DNA of 64,000 nucleotides, from NCBI GenBank assembly GCA_012270995.1, contig JAAXHG010000125.1, positions 1 to 64,000 on the forward strand, written 5' to 3'. Below the pieces are notes generated by a model. It saw nothing but the letters and a program-made list of their open reading frames with translations, did no database searches and was not told the origin of the DNA. This DNA comes from Vicinamibacteraceae bacterium. Its GTDB lineage: Bacteria > Acidobacteriota > Thermoanaerobaculia > Multivoradales > Multivoraceae. A program made the translations under genes and the position numbers. Within the stretch, counting starts at the first letter, position 1; each line of letters begins with the position of its first letter. This document shows, piece by piece, positions 7,089-15,672 of this stretch.

Positions 7089-8429
7089 TCACTCGATGCG
7101 GGTGCTGTACAGGTAGTCGTTCAGGATGCTCTCCAGCTCTTCCTGGCGGCCGCTGGTCCTGGGCGGTTCGCCGAGGCTGCCGGCCCAGTCTTCGAGTTCT
7201 TCGAGGGTGGTCTCGCCGGCCATCAGCTTGCGGCCGAGGCCCCGGCGGTAGCCGGCGTAGCGCTCCCGGATCCGCTCGCCGGCGAGGCCGAGGACGCCGT
7301 CCTGCCGGACGCGCTCGACGATCAGGAGCGCCTTGGCGAACACGTCCATCGACGCGATGTGGGCGTAGAAGAGGTCGACCGTGTCGAAGGAGCCGCGCCG
7401 CACCTTGGCGTCGAAGTTCAGGCCGCCCCAACGCAGGCCGCCCTGACCGCGGATGATCAGCAGCGCCAGGACGCATTCGCGCAGGCTCATCGCGAAGTTG
7501 TCCGTGTCCCAGCCGACGCCTTCGAGACCGCGGTTGATGTCGACGCTGCCGAGCATGCCGGCCGCCGCCGCCGTCGCCAGTTCGTGCTCGAACGAGTGGG
7601 TGGCGAGGGTCGCGTGATTCGCCTCGACGTTCAGCATGAAGTCATCCCTCAGGTCGAACTCGCGCAGGAAGTTCAGGCAGTGCCCGCAGTCGAAGTCGTA
7701 CTGGTGAATGGAAGGCTCCCTCGCCTTCGGTTCGAGGAAGAACTTGCCCTGGAACCCCTGCCGTCGCGCGTAGTCGACGGCGAGACGGAGGAAGGCGGCC
7801 ATCTGCTCACGTTCGCGGCCCATGTCCGTGTTGATCAGCGAGGTGTAGCCTTCGCGGCCGCCCCAGAACACGTAGCCGCTACCTCCGAGTTCGATCGTCG
7901 CGTCGATCGCGCGCCGAACCTGGGCCGCCGCGTGGGCGAAGACCCGGGGATCGGGGTTGGTCGCTGCGCCGTGGGTGTACCGCGGGTGGCCGAAGAGGTT
8001 CGCGGTGCCCCAGAGCAGCTTGACGCCGGTTTCGCTTTGCTTGAGCTTCGCCCGTTGGACGATCTCGTCCAGGTAGTCGTTGCTTTCGGCGACGGAGTCG
8101 CCTTCGGGCGCGATGTCCCGGTCGTGAAAGCAGTAGTAGGGGACGCCGAGCTTGGTGAAGAACTCGAACGCGGCGTCGAGTGTGCGCCGCGCGACTTCCA
8201 TGGGCGTCGGCGCGTCGTTCCAGGGCCGGTCGTACACGGGGTCCGGGCCGAACGGGTCCTGGCCGCCGCCCTTGAAGGTGTGCCAGTAGGCGACCGCGAA
8301 CTTCAGATGCCGCTCCATCGTGGACCCGGCGACCTTGCGCGTCCGGTCGTAGTACCTGAAGGCGAGCGGGTCGCGGCTGTCCGGCCCCTGGTAGGGGATG
8401 GGCTCGTCGACTTCGGGGAAGAAGGTCAT
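7089..8429 (-). CDS. xylA: Xylose isomerase
   Basis: 446-residue TIM-barrel enzyme converting D-xylose to D-xylulose with two divalent metals. It matches the longer class II enzymes in length. Signatures: YYCFHDRDIAPEG with the catalytic His, VFWGGREGY, the metal-site stretch FFLEPKAREPSIHQYD, NVEANHATLATHSFEHE, and GSVDINRG. GGAGG lies eight bases before the ATG. It is third in a minus-strand operon after a Gfo/Idh oxidoreductase and a TIM-barrel isomerase (gaps of 54 and 25 bp). xylB follows only after a 382-bp structured spacer. No xylose transporter or XylR-type regulator is in the window. Confidence 0.97.
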   Translation of the reverse strand: MTFFPEVDEPIPYQGPDSRDPLAFRYYDRTRKVAGSTMERHLKFAVAYWHTFKGGGQDPFGPDPVYDRPWNDAPTPMEVARRTLDAAFEFFTKLGVPYYCFHDRDIAPEGDSVAESNDYLDEIVQRAKLKQSETGVKLLWGTANLFGHPRYTHGAATNPDPRVFAHAAAQVRRAIDATIELGGSGYVFWGGREGYTSLINTDMGREREQMAAFLRLAVDYARRQGFQGKFFLEPKAREPSIHQYDFDCGHCLNFLREFDLRDDFMLNVEANHATLATHSFEHELATAAAAGMLGSVDINRGLEGVGWDTDNFAMSLRECVLALLIIRGQGGLRWGGLNFDAKVRRGSFDTVDLFYAHIASMDVFAKALLIVERVRQDGVLGLAGERIRERYAGYRRGLGRKLMAGETTLEELEDWAGSLGEPPRTSGRQEELESILNDYLYSTRIE

Positions 8430-8454
8430 CGGGCAGCCTCCACGGGCGGGTTCC

Positions 8455-9450
8455 TCAGTTGTCCTCGAACGCGGCGTCGAAGGCGATCTCCGAGGGCGCG
8501 AAGTCGAGCGCCTTGACGAACTCGGCGGCCTCGGCGGCGCCGTGCTCGCGGTCCATGCCGGAGTCCTCCCACTCGACGGAGAGCGGACCGTCGTAGCCGA
8601 CGTCGTTCAGCGCGCGGATGATCTCCTCGAAGTCGACGGAGCCGCGGCCTGGCGAGCGGAAGTCCCAGAACCGGCGGTGGTCGCCGAAGTTCGTGTGGCC
8701 GCCGAAGACGCCGCACGGCTTCGGCTGCTCCGACCACCACGCGTCCTTGACGTGAACGTGGAAGATCCGGTCGCTGAAGCGCCGGATGAAGTCGACGTAG
8801 TCGACGCCCTGGTAGCCGAGATGACTTGGGTCGTAGTTGAAGCCGAAGGCGGGGTGACCGCCCACCGCCTCGATGGCGCGCTCGGCGCTTACCGTGTCGA
8901 AGGCGATCTCGGTCGGGTGGACCTCGAGGCCGAAGCGGACGCCGAGTTCCCGGTAGGCATCGAGGATCGGCGTCCAGCGTGCGGCGAAGTCGGCGAAGCC
9001 GTCGTCGATCATCGCCGGCGGCACCGGTGGGAAGGAGTAGAGCAGGTGCCAGATCGAACTGCCGGTGAAGCCGTTGACGACCGAGAGGCCCAGGGCTTTC
9101 GCGGCTTCGCCGGTGCGGATCATCTCGTCGGCGGCGCGCTTGCGGACGTCTTCCGGATCGCCGTCGCCCCAGACGTGAGGCGGCAGGATCGCCTCGTGGC
9201 GGGCGTCGATCCGGTCGCAGACGGCCTGGCCGACCAGGTGGTTGCTGATCGCGTGGAGCTCGAGGTCGTTCGAGGCGAGCAACTCCCGCCGGGAGGACGC
9301 GTAGGCTCGATCGCAGCGGTCGACCTCCACGTGGTCGCCCCAGCAGGCGAGTTCCACACCGTCGTAGCCGAGGTCTCGGGCCAGCGGGCAGAGGTCGGCG
9401 ACGGGCAGATCGGCCCACTGGCCGGTGAACAGGGTAACGGGTCGGGCCAC
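8455..9450 (-). CDS. Sugar phosphate isomerase/epimerase (AP endonuclease-2 TIM barrel)
   Basis: 331 residues with the xylose-isomerase-like TIM-barrel fold of the IolE/hydroxypyruvate isomerase group. Metal-ligand regions are visible: [34 protein letters not shown] and LSVEWEDSG. Such enzymes isomerise or epimerise sugars or sugar acids; the substrate cannot be deduced. GTG start at 9450 with AGGAG eight bases upstream. It lies between the Gfo/Idh gene and xylA on the same strand, a neighbourhood common in sugar-catabolism operons, where the two often process an oxidised or inositol-like sugar. Confidence 0.85.
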   Translation of the reverse strand: MARPVTLFTGQWADLPVADLCPLARDLGYDGVELACWGDHVEVDRCDRAYASSRRELLASNDLELHAISNHLVGQAVCDRIDARHEAILPPHVWGDGDPEDVRKRAADEMIRTGEAAKALGLSVVNGFTGSSIWHLLYSFPPVPPAMIDDGFADFAARWTPILDAYRELGVRFGLEVHPTEIAFDTVSAERAIEAVGGHPAFGFNYDPSHLGYQGVDYVDFIRRFSDRIFHVHVKDAWWSEQPKPCGVFGGHTNFGDHRRFWDFRSPGRGSVDFEEIIRALNDVGYDGPLSVEWEDSGMDREHGAAEAAEFVKALDFAPSEIAFDAAFEDN

Positions 9451-9504
9451 GGTGCGTCTCCTACGGGTTGCTGGTTGCGCTGAGGCGTGGGTCGAACGTC
9501 GGGT

Positions 9505-10662
9505 TCAGGCCGGCATCCCGAGCCACTTTCGGTCGCTCTCGCTGCTGGCGACGACGGTCTCGATGAACTGCATTCCGCGCAGGCCGTCGTACACGGTGGG
9601 GAAGTCGAGCATCGTCGCGTCGGGTTCGATCCCGCGACGGCGGCAGTCCAGCGTCCGCGCGAAGTTCCGGTACAGGTTGGCGAAGGCCTCTAGGAACCCC
9701 TCGGGGTGCCCGGCCGGCAACCTGGTATGCGCCGCCGCGTCGTCGGAGAGCCCCTGACTGGACGTGCGCAGGACCTCGCGCGGCCGGTCGAGCCACTTGA
9801 GGATCAGGGTGTTCGGCTCTTCCTGGCGCCACTCCAGGCCGCCTGACTCGCCGTAGACCCGGATTGCCAGGGCGTTCTCCTCGTCGATCGAGATCTGGGA
9901 AGCGTAGAGCACGCCGCGCGCTCCGTTGTCGAAGCGGAGCAGGACGTTGCCGTCGTCCTCGAGCGGTCGCCCTTCGACGAACGTGGTCAGGTCGGCGCAG
10001 AGCGACTCGATCCGTAGCCCGGTGATCGCCTCGGCGAGGTTCTCGGCGTGGGTCCCGATGTCGCCGATGCAGCAGGAGATCCCCGCCCGTTCCGGGTCCG
10101 TCCGCCAGTCCGCCTGCTTCTGGCCCTCCGACTCGAGCCGGGTAGCGAGCCAGCCCTGCGGGTACTCGACGACGATCTTGCGGATTCTGCCGAGTTGGCC
10201 GTCGCGGACGCGGTGGCGGGCCTCCTTGACCATCGGGTAGCCGGTGTAGTTGTGGGTCAGGCCGAAGACCAGGCCGGTTCGCTCGACGAGTTCCACCAGG
10301 GCCTCGGCCTCGGCCGCCGACTTCGTCATCGGCTTGTCGCTCATCACGTGAAAGCCGGCTTCGAGCGCCGCCCTGGCGACCGGGAAGTGCATGTGGTTCG
10401 GCGTGACGATGGAGACGAAGTCCATCCGTTCTGCCGGGTCGAGGGCGGCCTCGCCCGCCATCATCTCCTCGAAAGTGCCGTAGCAACGCCCAAGCGGCAG
10501 GAAGAGGTCGGCGCCGGAGGCTCGGGAGCGTTCGGGATCCGAGCTGAAGGCGCCGCAGACGAGTTCGATCAGGCCGTCCAGGCCGGCCGCCATGCGGTGG
10601 ACGGCGCCGATGAAGGCGCCCTGGCCGCCGCCGACCATGCCCATGCGGATCTTCCGTTCCAT
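9505..10662 (-). CDS. Gfo/Idh/MocA-family oxidoreductase
   Basis: 385-residue NAD(P)-dependent sugar dehydrogenase family member. The Rossmann motif [15 protein letters not shown] is at the N-terminus; DKPMTKS replaces the usual EKP catalytic-lysine motif (same Lys-Pro); [12 protein letters not shown] carries the second active-site signature with Asp and His. The C-terminal alpha/beta domain contains [18 protein letters not shown] precedes the ATG. It is first in the sugar operon, so it probably oxidises a hydroxyl of the sugar handled by the next two enzymes. Substrate unknown. Confidence 0.87.
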   Translation of the reverse strand: MERKIRMGMVGGGQGAFIGAVHRMAAGLDGLIELVCGAFSSDPERSRASGADLFLPLGRCYGTFEEMMAGEAALDPAERMDFVSIVTPNHMHFPVARAALEAGFHVMSDKPMTKSAAEAEALVELVERTGLVFGLTHNYTGYPMVKEARHRVRDGQLGRIRKIVVEYPQGWLATRLESEGQKQADWRTDPERAGISCCIGDIGTHAENLAEAITGLRIESLCADLTTFVEGRPLEDDGNVLLRFDNGARGVLYASQISIDEENALAIRVYGESGGLEWRQEEPNTLILKWLDRPREVLRTSSQGLSDDAAAHTRLPAGHPEGFLEAFANLYRNFARTLDCRRRGIEPDATMLDFPTVYDGLRGMQFIETVVASSESDRKWLGMPA

Positions 10663-10723
10663 CGCGCGCTCCCTCGTAGTGCGATCCGGGAGCGTACCGC
10701 AAAGGAATGAGCGTTTGGCGGCG

Positions 10724-12166
10724 CTACTCCGCTGACAACGGAGCCCCTTCTTCGATCGCGTAGAGCTCCGAGCGGGTCGCCACGTAGAGCACGCCGTCCT
10801 TGGCGAGGGGCGTCGTGTAGACCGCCCCCTCCATGAACACCTCGTTGATCAGGTTCTCTTCGCGACCGGTCGCGAGGATCGCCACCTCGCCGTCCTCGTC
10901 GCCGATGTAGATCTTGCCGTCCACGACGAAGGTCGAACCCCAGATCGCCGCGTAGGTGTGGTGCATCCACTGGAGCTCGCCGGTCTCCTCGTCGAAGCAG
11001 TAGACGTGGCCCGAGAGGTCCGCGATGTAGACCAGGCCGTCATGGATGGACGCGGTCGACATCGTGCGCTGGAAGTCCTCGCCGCCGACGTGCCAGATCT
11101 GGCCCGTCTCGGTGATGTCGCCGGTTCCGGAGGCGTCGATCTTGTAGAAGTGCCCGGGACCTTCGCCGTGCTCCGGGTCCTGGCCGACGCCGATGTAGAC
11201 GACGTCGTGGTGGAAGACCGGGGTGGAGATGATGTTGTTCCGGGTGCCCTTGCCGCCGAGTTCCCACACGGACTCCTTGGGATTCGCGTCGAAGGTCCAG
11301 ATCAGCTCGCCCGTTTCCGGCGCGAAGGAGTAGACGACACCCTCGCCGCCCGGGATGACGATCTGGCCGCGGCCGCCGGCCACACCGTAGGCGGGGTTCG
11401 ACCAGGTTCCGTGGAGGATGCTCTCGCCCGGGTGGGCGCTCTCCCACACCAGTTCGCCGGTGTGCTTGTTCAGTGCCACGAAGCTCGGACCGAGCGGAGA
11501 GGGGATGTTGATGTGCCCCTCGTCGACGCCCTGGCCTGTGGTCGCGACGACGACGTCGCCGACCACCAGGGGCGAGCCGGCGGCGAGGTTGTGAGGGAAG
11601 ACGTCGAGTTCGGCGATCGTGTCGTAGATCCAGAGGATGTCGGCGTCCATTTCGTGGCTGTACTGCTCGTCCTGCATGCCGTCGTTGCCGTCCGCGAAGC
11701 CGTCGACGTCGACCGCCACGAACTCCCCCCGGTTGGAGACGTAGTAGGCGACGCCGTCCTCGATGTAGGGGGTCGAGCAGATGCCCTGGAGCGGCCAGTC
11801 GTTGACCCGCCCGGCCGGCAGTTTGTCGTGCGTGGCCTGCCACAGCAGCTCGCCGTCGCTCTCGCGAAAAGCGATCAGAATCCCCTTGTCGCCGACGATG
11901 CCGGGACGGCGTTCGCCCTCGTTGTTCGTGCCGACGAAGACCTTGCCGTCGTAGATGATCGGTCCGGCGTAGGTCTGGGAGCCGAGCTTCTGCTTCCACT
12001 TGATGTTCTTTCCGGACAGGATGTCCCAGTCCGTCGGGACGCCGGTCTCGGTCGACACCATGTTGCGGGAAGGGGTCAGGCCGAACATCGCCGGTGGATC
12101 CTCGGCCAGTGCCGCGGCGGCTCCGGTCGAGATCAGGAACGCTGCCACAACGGTCCCCTTTTTCAT
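10724..12166 (-). CDS. Secreted PQQ-like beta-propeller protein
   Basis: 480 residues with a signal peptide ([21 protein letters not shown]) and then repeated PQQ-type blades, visible as recurring phrases such as [36 protein letters not shown] and the GELLWQ/GELVWE family. The fold is an eight-bladed propeller; family members are dehydrogenase-like or scaffold proteins of the periplasm. The Trp-docking repeats are present but I cannot confirm PQQ ligands, and no PQQ synthesis genes are nearby, so catalysis is unproven. Start ATG at 12166 chosen for the GAGGAG upstream and the clean signal peptide. It follows the next propeller gene on the same strand, 70 bp downstream of it. Confidence 0.85.
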   Translation of the reverse strand: MKKGTVVAAFLISTGAAAALAEDPPAMFGLTPSRNMVSTETGVPTDWDILSGKNIKWKQKLGSQTYAGPIIYDGKVFVGTNNEGERRPGIVGDKGILIAFRESDGELLWQATHDKLPAGRVNDWPLQGICSTPYIEDGVAYYVSNRGEFVAVDVDGFADGNDGMQDEQYSHEMDADILWIYDTIAELDVFPHNLAAGSPLVVGDVVVATTGQGVDEGHINIPSPLGPSFVALNKHTGELVWESAHPGESILHGTWSNPAYGVAGGRGQIVIPGGEGVVYSFAPETGELIWTFDANPKESVWELGGKGTRNNIISTPVFHHDVVYIGVGQDPEHGEGPGHFYKIDASGTGDITETGQIWHVGGEDFQRTMSTASIHDGLVYIADLSGHVYCFDEETGELQWMHHTYAAIWGSTFVVDGKIYIGDEDGEVAILATGREENLINEVFMEGAVYTTPLAKDGVLYVATRSELYAIEEGAPLSAE

Positions 12167-12236
12167 GCTCTGCTCCTCGGGTTCAGTGGATGCGTCTTGC
12201 CCTCTCAGCTGTGCCCATCGGCTGCACTTCAGTTGC

Positions 12237-14417
12237 TCAGTTGCTGGTGATTCGAACGTTGTCGTAGGAGACGACGGACGGCGAGTAGCCCAGGAGACCC
12301 GGGGAGCCATTCCGGATGGGGTGGGGATCCTCGGCCGTGATGGTCCACTCGGCCGGTTCCTCCTCGTCGCGCGGCCATACCTTGCCGCGGACCGCGGCGG
12401 TGTCGCCGGCTGCTTCCACCTGCAGCTTCATCGTGTACCAGCGGTCCATCTCGAACTCGAAGTCGGCCTTCTGCTCGACCCGTAGCTGGGCCGACCAGGA
12501 GCGGATCTGGAGGCGCTGGTGGATGCCCATCATGTCGAGGATGTAGCCGGAGTTGATCAGGCCCGAGTCGGAACGGCGCCGGCCCTTCTGCGAGTTGCGC
12601 ACATCCGCCTGGATCGTGTAGTTGCCGAGCGAGGGCGGGCCGAGCAGGAGCGGGGAGCGCAGCAGGCCGCGCTCGGCGACCGGCTTGACCAGGATGGTCT
12701 CGCCTTCTTCCTCGGCGATGTCGTACCGGCCGCCGCCGATCCAGTACGCCTGCTTGCCGCCCGAGAAGTCCTCCGTCCAGGGAAGGGGCGGGAAGACGCG
12801 GATGCGCGCTTCGGCCTCGAGTTCGCCGCTGGTCGCGACCAGGGCGCCGGCTTGGAAGCCCGCGTCGTCGGCGAAACGGAGGGTGCTGCCCGCAAGATCC
12901 GCCTCGATCCCCTTGAGCGACCAGTCGGCTTCTACCGCGCCCAGCGGCCGGCCGAGGGCGTCGAATGCCAACACCTCGAAGTCGTGGCTCTCGCCGGGGT
13001 TGGCCCTGACTTCGGCCGGCACCACGAGCAGTGTCGCCGGCGGTCCTTCAGGCTCTCCCTCGTCGCCGCGGCTCGGCAGTGGGGAAGCAGTGACTTCGAA
13101 CGGCGCGTCCGTATCGCCCAGGCAGTAGACGCCCTCCTCGGTCGTGAAGTAGACGCGCCCGTAGGCGATGGCCGCCGAGCCGTACAGCTCGGCGTACCGG
13201 CCGTCCGGCACCTTCAGTTGGTGCCGGGCGAGAATCTCGGCGCTCGTGTCTCCGGGCTGGATGATCGCGAAGTGGCCGTTCGTCTCGCCGGCGTAGATCT
13301 TGCCGTCGGCCCAGACCGGCGACGCCTTGCCGACGGTGCCGATGCTGAGTTCCCAGAAGACCTCACCGGTCTCCGTGTCGACCGCGGCCAGGTTGCCGGA
13401 GTTGTTCACCACGTAGAGGCGGCCGTCGTGGATGGTCGGCGACGGGAAACCCGCCTTGTTCCGGTTCCACCGCCACAGTTCGCCGGTGTTCGTGATGTCG
13501 CCGCTCAGCGTGCCGTCGATCGCGATGACGCGGCCGAGGGTGCCCTCGTCGATGTTCTCCTCGCTGTGGGAGATGAAGACCCTGCCCTGGTCGTCGACCA
13601 CGGGCGAGGAGTTGATGCCCCGCTTGGAGAGGTTGAACTCCCAGATCTTCTTTCCGGTGCGGGCTTGCAGAGCGTAGATGTGCCCATCCGCGTTGCCAGT
13701 GATCAGCAGACGCTGGTTGTTGATCACGGTCACGATCGGGATCGATTGCGTGTTCCGGTCGTAGATGGTGCCGCCCGGTGTCGACATCCACTGGACGTCG
13801 CCGGTTCGCTTGTCGAAGGCGTAGTAGCGATGCCGCGGTACGCCCTGATTGCCCCAGCTTCCGTTGTTCATGTTGACGATGATCAGGTCCTCGTCGATCA
13901 CCGGGGACGCGGTTCTGCCGCCGTAGCCTTCGAAGCGCCCGTGTTCTTCCTTCAGTGACCGGAACCAGATCACATTCCCGTCGCGGTCGTGGCAGATGAA
14001 GAGGCCGCTGACGAGCTGCGCGTAGGTGTAGCCGGTCTCGGGGTCGCCGGTGAGCGAGGCCCACCCGACCCGGTTCATCGCGACGGTCGTGAGGTAGAGG
14101 TTGTAGCGGTTCTCCCAGAGCGGCTCGCCGGTACCGGCGTCGAACGCGGCGATCACCGCCTGCTCGTGGACTCCGGTGCCGGCGCGGCCGTTGACGAACA
14201 CACGTCCGCCCATCACGACCGGCGTCGAGCGGGCGATGAAGTCCTGGCGCCAGATCAGGTTCTCGCCCTCCGGGCTCCAGGTGTCGATCAGGCCGGTCTG
14301 GGGCGAATAGCCGTTCTGGTAGGGACCGCGCCAGGAGGTCCACTCCTCGGCCTGCAGCGAAGCGGCGGGCAGCGCCAGAACGAGCAGGAATGAACAGAAC
14401 TGAATGCGATTCCTCAT
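12237..14417 (-). CDS. Secreted PQQ-like beta-propeller with C-terminal sugar-binding-like domain
   Basis: 726 residues. Signal peptide (MRNRIQFCSFLLVLALPAAS) followed by the WTSWRGPYQNGYSP opening typical of PQQ-like propellers in Acidobacteria and Planctomycetes, then blades to about residue 450 (GHIYALQARTGKKIWEF, GKIYAGETNGHFAI). A short Ig-like stretch near 470-550 leads to a C-terminal beta-sandwich (LPWTEDFSGG to SYDNVRI) resembling concanavalin-like/DUF1080 domains. It looks like an outer-surface or periplasmic scaffold. The ATG at 14417 has AAGGAG upstream. It is probably co-transcribed with the propeller at 10724. Confidence 0.82.
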   Translation of the reverse strand: MRNRIQFCSFLLVLALPAASLQAEEWTSWRGPYQNGYSPQTGLIDTWSPEGENLIWRQDFIARSTPVVMGGRVFVNGRAGTGVHEQAVIAAFDAGTGEPLWENRYNLYLTTVAMNRVGWASLTGDPETGYTYAQLVSGLFICHDRDGNVIWFRSLKEEHGRFEGYGGRTASPVIDEDLIIVNMNNGSWGNQGVPRHRYYAFDKRTGDVQWMSTPGGTIYDRNTQSIPIVTVINNQRLLITGNADGHIYALQARTGKKIWEFNLSKRGINSSPVVDDQGRVFISHSEENIDEGTLGRVIAIDGTLSGDITNTGELWRWNRNKAGFPSPTIHDGRLYVVNNSGNLAAVDTETGEVFWELSIGTVGKASPVWADGKIYAGETNGHFAIIQPGDTSAEILARHQLKVPDGRYAELYGSAAIAYGRVYFTTEEGVYCLGDTDAPFEVTASPLPSRGDEGEPEGPPATLLVVPAEVRANPGESHDFEVLAFDALGRPLGAVEADWSLKGIEADLAGSTLRFADDAGFQAGALVATSGELEAEARIRVFPPLPWTEDFSGGKQAYWIGGGRYDIAEEEGETILVKPVAERGLLRSPLLLGPPSLGNYTIQADVRNSQKGRRRSDSGLINSGYILDMMGIHQRLQIRSWSAQLRVEQKADFEFEMDRWYTMKLQVEAAGDTAAVRGKVWPRDEEEPAEWTITAEDPHPIRNGSPGLLGYSPSVVSYDNVRITSN

Positions 14418-14536
14418 CTCGGCTCCTTGCCAGGGTGTTGAGAAGCGGACAGCGGCCCGCACGCGGCGCACATTCTAGGCAGATTCAGCCCGGGGTGCTC
14501 TCGCGTCCCGTGTTGGCGTTGCGGCGGATGGGGGTT

Positions 14537-15478
14537 CTACTCGGCTTCCTCAGCCTCCGCGGCTTCCTGGGCCATCTGCTCCTGCCAGTTGGCGGGGTAG
14601 ATCATCGCCATCAGCGTCGACTGTTCGGACTGATACTGCACCATCACACCCTTCGGCATCCAGATCGCGTCGCCGGGTCCGAGTTCGTGGGCGTCCTCGC
14701 CGGAGAGGATCGTCAGGCTTCCCTCGAGGACGTAGAGGTACTCGTCGAACATCATCGGGCGCTGTTCCTGGGTGTCGAAGTTGTCCAGGACCGTGACCGC
14801 GCAGTGCAGGATGTCGCTGACCGCGACGACGCCGGGCGCGCTCGCGGGGCCGACATCGGACCCGGTGTAGATGCCCGGTCCGAACTCGACGATCTGGCGG
14901 TCGGCGGCCGCGACGAAGACGACCGGATCCGGCTCGCCCTCCATCGACCAGTTCTCGTCCGCGGGCGCCCAGTCGAACGGGTAGACGGCGACGAGGTTCG
15001 GGGCCATCTCGCCGGCCTCGAGCCTCTTGGCCACCGTACCCCTGGGGATCCACAGCCCGTCACCCGGACCGACCTCGAACACCTCGTCCTCCGTTTCGAG
15101 CGTCAGGACTCCACCCTCGAGGCCGTAGATGTACTCGTCGTAGGTGTAGACCCAGTCCTCGAGGAAGAAGTTCTCGTACTGCGCAATGACAGCAGACATG
15201 GCCGTGGTGCCCGCCACGGTGCCGATCGCGTTGGGGTCGCCGACCTCCGTCGACACCATCAACGTCGGGTTGCCCGGCGTGAGTTCCTGGAACTCGCGGC
15301 TGTCGCCCCGGATGACGACGATCTCGCCGACCGGCGCCGGCACTTCCCGCACGGCGGGCGCCTCCTCCGGTGCTTCCGCCGCTTCCTCTTCGGCGGGAGC
15401 GCAGGCAAGGAAACCGGCGCCGAGAGCGAGCGCGCAGAGCGCCACGATCGGGGTCGTCTTGAGAGAGTCTTTGGTCAT
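14537..15478 (-). CDS. Double-cupin lipoprotein
   Basis: 313 residues. A lipoprotein-type signal (ALALGAGFLACAPAEEE, Cys near residue 26; the -3 Phe is slightly off consensus) and an acidic linker precede two cupin barrels. The first has DEYIYGLEGGVLTLE then VGPGDGLWIPRGTVAK, the second DEYLYVLEGSLTIL then LGPGDAIWMPKGVMV: the two halves are an internal duplication. The second-motif metal His is missing in both, so classic cupin metal binding is not evident. The ligand is unknown; family relatives include EutQ-like cupins. AAGGGAG precedes the ATG at 15478. Divergent from the sulfatase-fold gene. Confidence 0.75.
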   Translation of the reverse strand: MTKDSLKTTPIVALCALALGAGFLACAPAEEEAAEAPEEAPAVREVPAPVGEIVVIRGDSREFQELTPGNPTLMVSTEVGDPNAIGTVAGTTAMSAVIAQYENFFLEDWVYTYDEYIYGLEGGVLTLETEDEVFEVGPGDGLWIPRGTVAKRLEAGEMAPNLVAVYPFDWAPADENWSMEGEPDPVVFVAAADRQIVEFGPGIYTGSDVGPASAPGVVAVSDILHCAVTVLDNFDTQEQRPMMFDEYLYVLEGSLTILSGEDAHELGPGDAIWMPKGVMVQYQSEQSTLMAMIYPANWQEQMAQEAAEAEEAE

Positions 15479-15517
15479 CGGGTTCTCCCTTCTGCGGAAC
15501 CTCATCCCCCAACAAAT

Positions 15518-15531
15518 TTAGGAATTTCTAA
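15518..15531. promoter_or_regulatory. AT-rich dyad between divergent genes
   Basis: TTAGGAATTTCTAA is a dyad (TTAG-n-AATT-n-CTAA) standing out in GC-rich surroundings, in the 194-bp divergent spacer between the cupin lipoprotein and the sulfatase-fold gene. It may be a regulator site or part of the minus-strand promoter. The remainder of the spacer holds nothing else that I can support. Confidence 0.3.
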
Positions 15532-15672
15532 GAGGTCCCGGCGAACGCTCCGGAACCGCGTCGGAGCCTTCCTGTGTCTTGGGGGAGACGTGTCGATCGA
15601 CCTTTTCTCGGTAACTCAGGAGGCTTCGCGCTGCCGCTAGGATGGCTTTTCATAGTACTGAGCGCACTACCC

